From assembly GCF_023100805.1 (NCBI RefSeq), contig NZ_CP095855.1:62001-126000 (forward strand): a stretch of DNA of 64,000 bases, in the 5' to 3' direction. Positions 55,734 to 63,859 of the stretch are shown here, piece by piece. Numbering within the stretch: the first letter of the stretch is position 1; every line of letters begins with the position of its first letter. The position numbers were made by a program, and so were the translations under genes. The notes below the pieces were generated by a model that was not told the origin of the DNA, ran no database searches, and worked only from the letters and a program-made list of their open reading frames with translations. The DNA is from Chitinophaga filiformis. Its GTDB lineage: Bacteria > Bacteroidota > Bacteroidia > Chitinophagales > Chitinophagaceae.

Positions 55734-55997
55734 TTAGCGCAGGAACAGGATCTTACCGGCCTCACTTGGCTTGTAGGTGCCGGTAGCACTGTCAAACGTA
55801 TAGGTACAGGTACCAAAATGGTCCCATGCACATACGTAGTCATAATCCTTGATACCTGCCACTGCAAACTCGCCGGTGCTGGTTTTGTAGTACTTGATCT
55901 CAGCACGTTCTGCCTTGTTCTGCATACTGGTGGCTACCGCTGTGCCAGCGGCAAGGGTAACGGCCACTGCCATTAACGCGAATCTTACATTTTTCAT
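55734..55997 (-). CDS. Small secreted peptide E, DUF6520-like (87 aa)
   Basis: An 87-residue protein with a signal peptide (about 5-22, ending AVA) and a mature part of about 64 residues with two cysteines (56 and 64) in a Tyr/Asp-rich context (DYDYVCAWDHFGTCTYTF). Layout and length match DUF6520-type small proteins of Bacteroidota. The start is ATG 55997; the open frame extends 13 codons upstream without a signal. It shares the general plan of peptides A-D, a short exported protein with a positively charged N-terminus, but no clear sequence identity. A 180-bp gap separates it from the lipoprotein gene downstream. Confidence 0.72.
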   Translation of the reverse strand: MKNVRFALMAVAVTLAAGTAVATSMQNKAERAEIKYYKTSTGEFAVAGIKDYDYVCAWDHFGTCTYTFDSATGTYKPSEAGKILFLR

Positions 55998-56349
55998 TTT
56001 TGTGGTTTGATTTTGTAGGTGAAAAGGGGGCAACAACAGGATGATGATCTTAACAGCATACCTGCTGTCAATATTTTAGTTCGGTTTCCTTGCGATGATG
56101 TTTGTATGCTTATCGAAGTTTGCCAGTGTTAACAATGAGAACTTTACTTTTTTCCTTTTCATGGGTTTACATTTTGTGTCGTGACGGGGTTAACATTTAA
56201 TAGGGTACCGAAATTTTCATGGATGATAAAAGGCCGTCTTTCCTTATTTACAGTCACGAAGATATAATAGTCTGCTGCTACGCAACAGCAGTTGTGAAAT
56301 TGATAATAGAATATTTACTATCTTTGCGTCAGATTAACACAAAGAGTAA
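55998..56349. other. Divergent intergenic region with promoters
   Basis: A 352-base region between peptide gene E and the Nudix regulator gene. It holds the candidate promoter of the NAD-related operon and the leader of peptide E. No gene is visible. Confidence 0.5.
56300..56326 (+). promoter_or_regulatory. Candidate promoter of the NAD/ADP-ribose operon
   Basis: TATCTTTG at 56319-56326 matches the Bacteroidota minus-7 consensus TAnnTTTG exactly. A TTG at 56300-56302 lies 16 bases upstream, slightly short for the usual minus-33 spacing. The Nudix gene ATG follows 23 bases downstream. The leader contains TTAACACAAAG near the start codon, a possible operator for the regulator. Confidence 0.55.
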
Positions 56350-57027
56350 ATGAAACCCTTTCATAGTTATCAGAACCCCTCCCTTGCAGTGGACCTGGTG
56401 GTGTTTGGCTACAGTAAGCAAAACCTCTCCGTTTTACTCCTGAACAGAAAGGAAGCCCCCTTCAAAGACCGCTGGGTACTTCCCGGCGCCTTCCTGCAAA
56501 TGGAAGAGCGTTTCAAGGATACCTGTTCAAGGGTACTGAAAACCAAACTGGGAATGGATGACGTCTACCTCGAACAGTTGTACTCTTTTGATGAGCCAGA
56601 CCGCGATCCCCGCGGCCGCACCATATCAGTGGCGTACTATGCACTGGTCAATCCGGCCAGGGTAGCCATTGCTGCCGGCAGTATGGCCAATGACGTCAGC
56701 TGGTTCAACATCAATGAGTTGCCTGCATTAGGCTTTGATCATGACAGCATCTTCCAGCAGGCACTCCAGCGCCTGCGCTCCAAGATCACGTATTTCCCTG
56801 TGGGCTTTGAGTTGCTGGACGATCTGTTCACTATGCCGGAGTTGCATGAACTATATGAATGCATCCTCGATACGACCATTGATCGCCGCAATTTCAGAAG
56901 GAAGATCCTTGATTCGGAGTATATCATTAACACAGGCAAGAAACGTGAAGGTTCCCAGAACAGGCATCCCGATCTGTACAAGTTCAATAAAAAATTAAAG
57001 CAGAATAGCTTCCAGATAAATATCTAA
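56350..57027 (+). CDS. NrtR/AraR-type Nudix-wHTH transcriptional regulator
   Basis: A 225-residue protein with an N-terminal Nudix domain (about 10-140) and a winged-helix C-terminal domain (about 150-220). The Nudix box region reads GAFLQMEERFKDTCSR, then LKTKLG: the usual catalytic glutamates are replaced by Val, Thr or Lys. It should therefore bind an ADP-ribose-like or sugar ligand without hydrolysing it, as in NrtR and the Bacteroides AraR proteins. It is the first gene of a five-gene operon with 2 bp to the next gene and probably regulates it. The ligand is likely NAD-derived, given the neighbours. Confidence 0.88.
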   Translation: MKPFHSYQNPSLAVDLVVFGYSKQNLSVLLLNRKEAPFKDRWVLPGAFLQMEERFKDTCSRVLKTKLGMDDVYLEQLYSFDEPDRDPRGRTISVAYYALVNPARVAIAAGSMANDVSWFNINELPALGFDHDSIFQQALQRLRSKITYFPVGFELLDDLFTMPELHELYECILDTTIDRRNFRRKILDSEYIINTGKKREGSQNRHPDLYKFNKKLKQNSFQINI

Positions 57028-57029
57028 CG

Positions 57030-57584
57030 ATGCAATACAATAATGAATGGCTGATCAAACGATATCAGGCCAAGGAAAAGTTAACCTACACCTTCTTCTG
57101 GGGACATAAAGGAGAACCTGGCAATGTCACTAAAAGTTGCTTCAGCCAATGGTGGCCTGCCGCTTTTAAAGATGACCAACATGTTTATCCCACAGCAGAA
57201 CATTGGATGATGGCTGAAAAAGCAAGACTATTCAACGATGCTGCCGCCGAAGAAAAAATACTAAACGCGCCCTCACCTGCAGCTGCTAAAAAGCTCGGCA
57301 GGCTTGTGCAACATTTTGATGCCGCCACCTGGGATGCAAAAAAATTCAACATCGTAGTGCAGGGCAACCTGCTGAAATTCTCTCAATATCCGAAGATGAA
57401 AGAATTTTTGATCAATACCGGCAACAGCATCATCGTAGAAGCCAGTCCCCTGGACAGGATCTGGGGAATAGGTATGGGCGCTGGTCATGAACACGCAGAG
57501 AACCCGACCCTCTGGAGGGGACAGAACCTCCTGGGATATGCACTGATGGAAGTCAGGGACCAACTAAAACAATCAATACAATGA
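57030..57584 (+). CDS. NADAR family protein (YbiA-like)
   Basis: A 184-residue NADAR protein. Features: FFWGHKGE near residues 22-29, FSQWWPAAF, then the YPTAEHWMMAEKARLF motif and a C-terminal GRL...IWGIGMGAGHE...NPTLWRGQNLLGYALMEVR segment. Family members act as N-glycosidases; reported activities include removal of ADP-ribose from guanine in nucleic acids and hydrolysis of reactive riboflavin intermediates. It shares an ATGA overlap with the next gene. A nucleic-acid de-ADP-ribosylation role fits the neighbours best. Confidence 0.92.
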   Translation: MQYNNEWLIKRYQAKEKLTYTFFWGHKGEPGNVTKSCFSQWWPAAFKDDQHVYPTAEHWMMAEKARLFNDAAAEEKILNAPSPAAAKKLGRLVQHFDAATWDAKKFNIVVQGNLLKFSQYPKMKEFLINTGNSIIVEASPLDRIWGIGMGAGHEHAENPTLWRGQNLLGYALMEVRDQLKQSIQ

Positions 57585-58123
57585 ACGAGAAACAAAGGAA
57601 AGGCATCAGTAAATTCCTGAGCCTCATCCTACGACATCAGCCAGAGGTGATCGGCATCACACTCGATGAGAATGGCTGGACAGATGTAGATGAACTGATC
57701 GCTAAAATGAATGCCAATGGGCATCGCATTTCTTTCGATGACCTGGAAGAAGTAGTGGAGACTGACGATAAACAACGTTATTCCTTCAGCCATGACGGCA
57801 ATAAGATACGCGCCAGCCAGGGACATTCCGTGAATATCTCCCTGGGCCTGGATCCGCAGGAACCGCCGGCATACCTGTATCATGGCACCGTATCAAAGTT
57901 CCTGGACAGCATCCGTAAAGAAGGACTGCAAAGGATGAGCCGTCAGCACCTGCACCTGAGCCGCGACAGGGAAACGGCCGTTAAAGTAGGTAGCCGCCGC
58001 GGCGCACCGGTGATACTCAATATCAGCAGCGGAGAAATGCACAGGGATGGATTTCTCTTCTACCTGTCAGACAACGGCGTATGGCTCACTGATCATGTGC
58101 CAGCGAAGTATATCAATTTCTAA
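57581..58123 (+). CDS. kptA: RNA 2'-phosphotransferase Tpt1/KptA
   Basis: A 180-residue protein. An Arg at residue 18 in LILRHQPE, Arg77 and His82 in RASQGHS, YHGT at about 100-103 and the LSRDRETAVKVGSRRG region (about 126-141) match Tpt1. The enzyme uses NAD+ to remove an internal 2'-phosphate from RNA, releasing ADP-ribose 1'',2''-cyclic phosphate; Tpt1 proteins can also ADP-ribosylate 5'-phosphate ends. In bacteria it is not needed for tRNA splicing, so its role is in RNA repair or detoxification. It is the NAD-consuming member of the operon. Confidence 0.95.
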   Translation: MNEKQRKGISKFLSLILRHQPEVIGITLDENGWTDVDELIAKMNANGHRISFDDLEEVVETDDKQRYSFSHDGNKIRASQGHSVNISLGLDPQEPPAYLYHGTVSKFLDSIRKEGLQRMSRQHLHLSRDRETAVKVGSRRGAPVILNISSGEMHRDGFLFYLSDNGVWLTDHVPAKYINF

Positions 58124-58125
58124 AA

Positions 58126-59055
58126 ATGATGAACAGGAATTTTATCAAAGACGCATTACTGGGAGTGGCTACCGGCGATGCCCTGGGCGTACCGGTGGAA
58201 TTCCGCTCCAGGAGCATCCTAGAGCGGGATCCCGTTACAGATATGCGGGGTTATGGAACACATCATCAGCCACCAGGCACCTGGTCTGATGATAGTTCGC
58301 TTACATTTTGTCTGGCCGAGATGTTGTGCAATGGATATGACCTGCAAAACCTTGCCAACCGCTTTATTAACTGGAAGCATTACAGCTACTGGACGCCTCA
58401 TGGAGACGTGTTCGATATTGGCATTGCCACAGCAGAAGCCATTACAAGATTACAAAACGGCACTCCTCCTACACTCGGCGGTGGCACCACAGAAGGCAGT
58501 AATGGCAATGGCTCTCTCATGCGCATCCTGCCATTGCTCTTCTATATAAAAGACATGCCCATAGCCGAACGCTTTAAACATGTACAGGAAGTATCGTCGC
58601 TTACACATGCACACCTGCGTTCTGTCAATGCCTGCTTTATTTACCTGGAACTGGCCCTGGCTATCCTGAAGGGGCAGTCAAAAGAAACTGCCTATGAAAC
58701 AGTTTGCAGCACAGTGACAGACTTTCTGCAGAACGGGGAAACACATCATTTCAGCGATATACTTTCGGGTCAATTGCCACAATTCCCCATAGCAAAAATT
58801 CATGGTACGGGCTATGTGCTCCGTACGCTGGAAGCAGCCATCTGGTGCCTGCTCAATACCAATTCTTACAGCGAAGCTGTATTACAGGCTGTGAACCTCG
58901 GAGATGATACGGACACGACAGGAGCTGTGACGGGCGGACTGGCAGGCCTGCTCTACGGTTGGGAAACAATTCCGGCCCACTGGCTAAATGTTTTGGCCAA
59001 AAGAGATGCAATTGACCAGTTGATTGTTAACTTGCAGGCCAAAATTTACAGGTAA
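58126..59055 (+). CDS. ADP-ribosylglycohydrolase (DraG/ARH family)
   Basis: A 309-residue helical enzyme. Motifs: GVATGDALGVPVEF near the N-terminus, the metal-binding GTWSDDSSLT at about residues 51-60, SNGNGSLMRILP and GDDTDTTGAVTGGLAGLLYG near residues 260-279. All acidic metal ligands appear intact. The family removes ADP-ribose from protein or nucleic-acid substrates in a Mg-dependent reaction. It starts 2 bp after the kptA stop. Confidence 0.94.
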   Translation: MMNRNFIKDALLGVATGDALGVPVEFRSRSILERDPVTDMRGYGTHHQPPGTWSDDSSLTFCLAEMLCNGYDLQNLANRFINWKHYSYWTPHGDVFDIGIATAEAITRLQNGTPPTLGGGTTEGSNGNGSLMRILPLLFYIKDMPIAERFKHVQEVSSLTHAHLRSVNACFIYLELALAILKGQSKETAYETVCSTVTDFLQNGETHHFSDILSGQLPQFPIAKIHGTGYVLRTLEAAIWCLLNTNSYSEAVLQAVNLGDDTDTTGAVTGGLAGLLYGWETIPAHWLNVLAKRDAIDQLIVNLQAKIYR

Positions 59056-59787
59056 ATGGCGCGGACGTTTGTAATTGGGGATATACATGGCGCATTGAGA
59101 GCCCTGGAACAGGTACTTGGCAGGATCGGGCTGAAAGCAGATGATCAGCTCATCTTCCTGGGAGATTATGTGGATGGCTGGTCACAATCCGCACAGGTCA
59201 TTGATTATCTCATGCAACTGGAAAAACAATACGCCTGCACTTTTATCAAAGGTAATCATGACGCCTGGTGCGAGTCATGGTTAATGGGTGGATTCCCTGA
59301 CCAGACCTGGCAATTCAATGGCGGAAAAGAAACGGTGGCCAGCTATGATGGTTATAGCCAGTCGCAGAAAAATAGTCATATCATTTTCTTCAACCGGATG
59401 AAAGACTATGTCATTGATTCGGAAAGCAGGTTGTTCATACATGCGGGCTTCACTTCCATGCATGGTCCTGCCATGGAGCGATATGACACCAGCTACCACT
59501 GGGACAGAACACTCTGGGAAATGGCCATCACGATGGATAAACGTATCAAACGAGATTCCAAGTTGTTCCCTAAAAGATTGTTGGTCTTCAACGAGATCTT
59601 TATTGGTCATACGCCTACCATCAACTACGATGTAGATGTACCCATGAATGGTTGTAATGTGTGGAATGTAGATACCGGTGCAGCTTTTTATGGCAAGCTG
59701 ACGGCCATGGATATTGATACAAAAAAATTCTGGCAGAGTGATCCTGTGCAGCAACTATATCCTAACGAAAAAGGAAGGAACCGTTAA
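59056..59787 (+). CDS. Calcineurin-like metallophosphoesterase (PrpA-like)
   Basis: A 243-residue phosphoesterase. Metal motifs GDIHG (7-11), GDYVDG, GNHDAW and GHTPT are intact. It resembles serine/threonine phosphatases of the PrpA type. It begins at the base following the stop of the glycohydrolase gene. In this operon it could open the cyclic phosphate produced by Tpt1, remove the remaining phosphate, or act on nucleotide ends. This is inference. Confidence 0.93.
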   Translation: MARTFVIGDIHGALRALEQVLGRIGLKADDQLIFLGDYVDGWSQSAQVIDYLMQLEKQYACTFIKGNHDAWCESWLMGGFPDQTWQFNGGKETVASYDGYSQSQKNSHIIFFNRMKDYVIDSESRLFIHAGFTSMHGPAMERYDTSYHWDRTLWEMAITMDKRIKRDSKLFPKRLLVFNEIFIGHTPTINYDVDVPMNGCNVWNVDTGAAFYGKLTAMDIDTKKFWQSDPVQQLYPNEKGRNR

Positions 59788-59791
59788 GTGA

Positions 59792-60445
59792 TTATCTTAT
59801 TAAGGTCAATTCTTTTTTCACCAGTGGAAGATCTTTGTCGGTGATATCTGTTTCGTAGTAGTAGATCACACCATCTTCCATCTGGACCCTGTGCTCCAGG
59901 TCTTCATCACTGAGATAATCGCAGGCAGTGGGAATGTCCCAGTAATTGGTAATGCGCACCCATCGGCCGTCCATATAAGACCAGGTACTGCATGTACACA
60001 AACAGGCATGCATAGATTGTACGAAGATGGAAATATCATCCTGCCCGTCCCCGTTCAGGTCTCCCTCGTTCACTAACCTGATATGCCTCCCTATCACGAC
60101 CGGCATCGGTCTTATCTTGTTGTCCTGGAACCTGACAATATACTGTGTCTTGCTTACTACTTCGGTATCTTCCTCATGCTTCTTTTCTCCGTCGATCCTG
60201 CCGTAAAATACCCCATACCCAACATCCTGGCTGGTATCTGCGTCGAAATGTCCCTCTACAAAAATAGTATCAGGAATGATCTGAGCGTCCTCCGGTGGAG
60301 ACGAGAGTATCATGACACCGGTGTCGATGGCAGCTTCAACTGTATTATTCATGCCAGTGGCTGTTTCTTTTTCTTTGGGAGACTCTATAGTGGAATAGCA
60401 TGCCGGTAATAAAAAGAGACATAAGGCATAAAGGGACTTTTGCAT
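59792..60445 (-). CDS. Lipoprotein with calcium-binding-like repeat (217 aa)
   Basis: A 217-residue lipoprotein (MQKSLYALCLFLLPAC, lipobox LPAC at about 13-16). The segment DLNGDGQDDISIF at about 129-141 is an FG-GAP/EF-like calcium loop. A Cys-rich motif (ACLCTCSTW) follows. It is convergent with the phosphoesterase gene with only 4 bp between them. No function can be assigned. Confidence 0.8.
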   Translation of the reverse strand: MQKSLYALCLFLLPACYSTIESPKEKETATGMNNTVEAAIDTGVMILSSPPEDAQIIPDTIFVEGHFDADTSQDVGYGVFYGRIDGEKKHEEDTEVVSKTQYIVRFQDNKIRPMPVVIGRHIRLVNEGDLNGDGQDDISIFVQSMHACLCTCSTWSYMDGRWVRITNYWDIPTACDYLSDEDLEHRVQMEDGVIYYYETDITDKDLPLVKKELTLIR

Positions 60446-60483
60446 CTCACATGAATTCTGATACTAAAGTATTACTTTATTTA

Positions 60484-60715
60484 CGCTTTCTCAAACAAAT
60501 ACTATAGTTCTCAATGTTTTAGTATTCTTTTTACCGGTCCATGATTATCGGTGCAGGCCCGCATCAGGCCTGCAATAGTAAGGACTACTGCATTCTTTGC
60601 GCTTTCTCAAACAAAGACTATAGTTATCAATGCTTTAGTACTCCTTTTACCAGTCATGATCATCTATACAGGTGCGCATCATGCCTGCAATAGCAAGGAG
60701 TGCTATTTTCTTTAT
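60484..60715. repeat. 116-bp tandem direct repeat (two copies)
   Basis: Two adjacent copies with a period of 116 bases (60484-60599 and 60600-60715). They share CGCTTTCTCAAACAAA, CTATAGTT-TCAATG, TTTAGTA, CCTTTTACC-type blocks and a GCAGG...CCTGCAATAG hairpin region, and differ at about one base in eight. No open frame runs through both copies. The repeat lies between a lipoprotein and the pectate lyase gene, whose promoter must be downstream of it. Confidence 0.8.
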
Positions 60716-60812
60716 CCAATTTGGAGTGGGAACGTTTGCGTAAATATTTACGCGGTGTTCTGATCGCTCACGTATCAAATCCTGTAATTTCAGTAACAAA
60801 TAAAACCCCGTT

Positions 60813-63065
60813 ATGAAAACACTAATACTACTGGCACTTACATGCCTGCCGGGAATCGGCATGTCTTATGCACAAACCCCGCTGTATGTCGCTCCTGGCG
60901 GCTCAGCGTCTAACCTTGGTACAAATATCAATGCTCCCACAACACTGGCCAATGCACTTGCTACGATCCCTGCAGGAGGCACTATTTACCTGAGAGGAGG
61001 CACCTACAGTTTTTCTGCCACGGTGGTCATTACGGCTACGAACAATGGCACTTCATCGGCCTACAAGAACGTGACGGCATATGCCAGCGAAGTACCGGTG
61101 CTCGATTTCTCCGGACAAGCAGTGGCAGACGCAAATCGCGGCCTGGTGCTGGATGGCGACTACTGGCATTTTACAGGCATCACCATCACAGGCGCCGGTG
61201 ATAATGGCATGTTGCTGGCAGGCAACAACAACATCATCGAAAAATGCATCTTCAGCAAAAACCATGACAGTGGCCTGCAACTAAGTCGTTATGTTACTTC
61301 CAACACGACACTCAGCTCCTGGCCTTCCAACAACCTTATCCTGAACTGCGAAGCATTCGACAACCAGGATCCGGACAATGAAGATGCAGACGGATTTGCG
61401 GCTAAACTTACCTGCGGCACAGGCAACATATTCAGGGGTTGCATTTCCCACAATAACATCGACGATGGATGGGACCTTTATGCTAAAAGCGAAACAGGTC
61501 CAATAGGCCCTGTAACGCTGGAGAACTGTGTATCATATGGCAATGGTACGCTCAGCAGTGGCAGTACTTCCGGTAATGGCGACAAGAATGGTTTTAAGCT
61601 CGGCGGCTCAGGCATTGCTGTCAATCATATCATACGCCGTTGCGTGGCTTTCAATAATGGCCATCATGGTATTACTGACAACAACAATCCCGGCAATATT
61701 GAGGTATCCAACAACACCAGTTACAACAATGCGCAATCCAATTTCAATTTCCGGGACGGCAGCACGGCTACCTATAGGAACAACCTGTCTTTCAATGCGG
61801 GCTCCAGCGATAAATCGACCGGCACTGAAATCGGCGCCAGTAATGTATGGTGGAAGAACAATGCCAGCACCAACAGCGGCAGCCTGGTAGTGAGCAGTGC
61901 AGACTTTATTTCTACTACGCCGAGTGTTGGTAAAAACGCTGACGGCAGTCCTAACCTGGGCAATTTCCTGGCCCTGGCCAGCGGCAGTGACATGATCAAC
62001 GCGGGTGTAACTGCTCCTGGCATTACTTACACCGGCTCTGCGCCCGATATAGGCGCACGTGAATCAGGCAGTACCAGCAATCCCGGCGCCTATACGCTCA
62101 GCATTACAGCGTCTCCTGCTGCAGGAGGTACAGTAACTGCCAATCCCAATGCCTCGTCTTATACAGCAGGTACTGTAGTGACGCTGACGGCAACTGCTGC
62201 CAGCGGGTATACCTTCTCAGGATGGAGCGGTGCAGCCAGTGGCACATCCACTACCACAACAGTTACTATCAATTCCAACATCGCTGTAACGGCCAGTTTC
62301 ACCGCCAGCAATGGAGGCGGCGGCAATACACTCCTCATAGACGATGCTGCCAGCGCCAGCAGCGGTTATTGCGGCGCAGACGGTAGTCGCCAGAACAGCT
62401 ACAGCGGTGCAGATGGCGGCTACTACATCAACCTGTCCAACGCTACTGCCAAAGGCGTGAACTACCGCATTACGGTACCATCTGCAGGCACCTATTCTTT
62501 TATATGGCGATATGCCAATGGCGGTTCCAATGTTTCTACCACTGCACGCCTGCTGGTGAATGGCAGCACAGCGGTATCTGGTGTATCATTCCCTAAAACA
62601 AGCGCCTGGACAGCGTGGACAACTACCGCAGCAGTAATGGCCACACTTGCTGCGGGTACGAATACAGTGCGGATTGAAACGACATCCTCCACAGAATTTG
62701 CCAACATCGACTGGCTGGAAGTGACGGGCAACAGCCCTTCGGCAGGGGCGTGCAGCGCTACTTCGCTTGCTGCGGTAGCTTACAAAGAAGAAAACATGAA
62801 CACAGCAGTGAATGAAGCCGCACGCGTGTATCCTAACCCGGTAGTGAATACCTCCACACTAAGTTTTTACAACAAACAGGAAACAAGGGTGGCAGTCAGG
62901 TTATATGATGCCAATGGCGCACTTGTAAGTACGGTAGTTAACAGGGTCTATCCTCCAGGGCAGCATCAATTGAATATTGATTGCAGCAGGCTGTTGAAGG
63001 CAGTGTATTTCATCAGGGTAGAGCGGGATGGAAAGTATGAAACATTAAGGATCATCAAACAATAA
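60813..63065 (+). CDS. PL9-like pectate lyase with InlB-type repeat, CBM35-like domain and T9SS sorting domain
   Basis: A 750-residue exported enzyme. Signal peptide (about 1-20, ending SYAQ), right-handed beta-helix (about 22-400) with the PL9 signature EDADGFAAKL, CGTGNIFRGC, NNIDDGWDLYAKS and KNGFKLGGSG (acidic calcium site and catalytic Lys). A bacterial InlB-type repeat follows (about 425-495, GYTFSGWSGAASG). A CBM35-like sugar-binding domain is at about 505-645. The end (VYPNPVVNTSTLSF to the C-terminus) is a type A T9SS sorting domain. It should degrade pectin at the cell surface. No regulator or transporter for it is adjacent. Confidence 0.9.
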   Translation: MKTLILLALTCLPGIGMSYAQTPLYVAPGGSASNLGTNINAPTTLANALATIPAGGTIYLRGGTYSFSATVVITATNNGTSSAYKNVTAYASEVPVLDFSGQAVADANRGLVLDGDYWHFTGITITGAGDNGMLLAGNNNIIEKCIFSKNHDSGLQLSRYVTSNTTLSSWPSNNLILNCEAFDNQDPDNEDADGFAAKLTCGTGNIFRGCISHNNIDDGWDLYAKSETGPIGPVTLENCVSYGNGTLSSGSTSGNGDKNGFKLGGSGIAVNHIIRRCVAFNNGHHGITDNNNPGNIEVSNNTSYNNAQSNFNFRDGSTATYRNNLSFNAGSSDKSTGTEIGASNVWWKNNASTNSGSLVVSSADFISTTPSVGKNADGSPNLGNFLALASGSDMINAGVTAPGITYTGSAPDIGARESGSTSNPGAYTLSITASPAAGGTVTANPNASSYTAGTVVTLTATAASGYTFSGWSGAASGTSTTTTVTINSNIAVTASFTASNGGGGNTLLIDDAASASSGYCGADGSRQNSYSGADGGYYINLSNATAKGVNYRITVPSAGTYSFIWRYANGGSNVSTTARLLVNGSTAVSGVSFPKTSAWTAWTTTAAVMATLAAGTNTVRIETTSSTEFANIDWLEVTGNSPSAGACSATSLAAVAYKEENMNTAVNEAARVYPNPVVNTSTLSFYNKQETRVAVRLYDANGALVSTVVNRVYPPGQHQLNIDCSRLLKAVYFIRVERDGKYETLRIIKQ

Positions 63066-63066
63066 A

Positions 63067-63570
63067 TTACAGTTGCTCACCCGGCTTCAGGGCTCTTCCA
63101 CGCTGTTGCTCAGCAGCCGTGAATGCCTCATCAGAAAGCGCCCGGAATCCTTTGGGCGCTTTCGATGCCGGGCCCTTATAGATGCCTACGAAAGGTTTTG
63201 AGAATGTTTTGCGGGTTACAGGATCTGTCATCCTGAAATATTGCGGATACCAACCCTGTACCACCCGATGATCAGGCGCTGCCTGCTGTGCGGCCTTCGC
63301 CCTGTTCTCCAGGATCTTTTCCAGGGTGATCTTATCAACATCTTTTTCTTTGAAGAAGTAAACGCGGCGGCCCTTTAAGCCATTGCCGCTTTTGAATACC
63401 CCCGCATGATGCCATTCCGAAGCAAAGGCTTCAAGCTCTTTCGCACTGATCTTCGTGTTGAACTTCCTGGATAATAAAGTGGCTACCTCGCCAGCTTTCA
63501 ACAACTGTTTATCTTCAGCATCCTGGTAATTCTCAGACTTTCCCTCCTGCAGATATTTACGCATCTTCAT
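63067..63570 (-). CDS. Hypothetical protein (167 aa)
   Basis: A 167-residue basic protein without signal peptide. The first half is helical and charged, with a wHTH-like stretch (KELEAFASEWHHAGVF, then RRVYFFKEKDVDKI). The second half is Pro-rich with Lys/Arg (FSKPFVGIYKGPASKAPKGF). No family is recognised. It starts the minus-strand pair convergent with the pectate lyase gene. Confidence 0.7.
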   Translation of the reverse strand: MKMRKYLQEGKSENYQDAEDKQLLKAGEVATLLSRKFNTKISAKELEAFASEWHHAGVFKSGNGLKGRRVYFFKEKDVDKITLEKILENRAKAAQQAAPDHRVVQGWYPQYFRMTDPVTRKTFSKPFVGIYKGPASKAPKGFRALSDEAFTAAEQQRGRALKPGEQL

Positions 63571-63590
63571 GAGGGAAAGTTACAATAATT

Positions 63591-63815
63591 CTAATTTTCG
63601 ATCGTGATCTTCCCGTCTTTAGTGCTTCTCTGAACTATAGCCAGTGAGACCAATCCGAAACCGGCTAAAACCGCACCGCCCACAAAAGGGCAACCCGCAC
63701 CTATAAGGTTTTCTATACGGGCAGAAAAAAGGAATGGCAAACAGAAGAGCATTCCGCCAACACCGGCTATGATAGCGGAGAATCCTCCTACGAGTACAAT
63801 AGTTTTCAAAGACAT
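63591..63815 (-). CDS. Small membrane protein (74 aa)
   Basis: A 74-residue protein with two hydrophobic segments (about 5-30 and 42-58) separated by a short loop, and a charged C-terminus. It is 20 bp upstream of the hypothetical gene at 63067-63570 on the same strand. Function unknown. Confidence 0.65.
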   Translation of the reverse strand: MSLKTIVLVGGFSAIIAGVGGMLFCLPFLFSARIENLIGAGCPFVGGAVLAGFGLVSLAIVQRSTKDGKITIEN

Positions 63816-63859
63816 AATTATTTCATTTAGGTATAGCTATACACAAGATATACTTTTGC

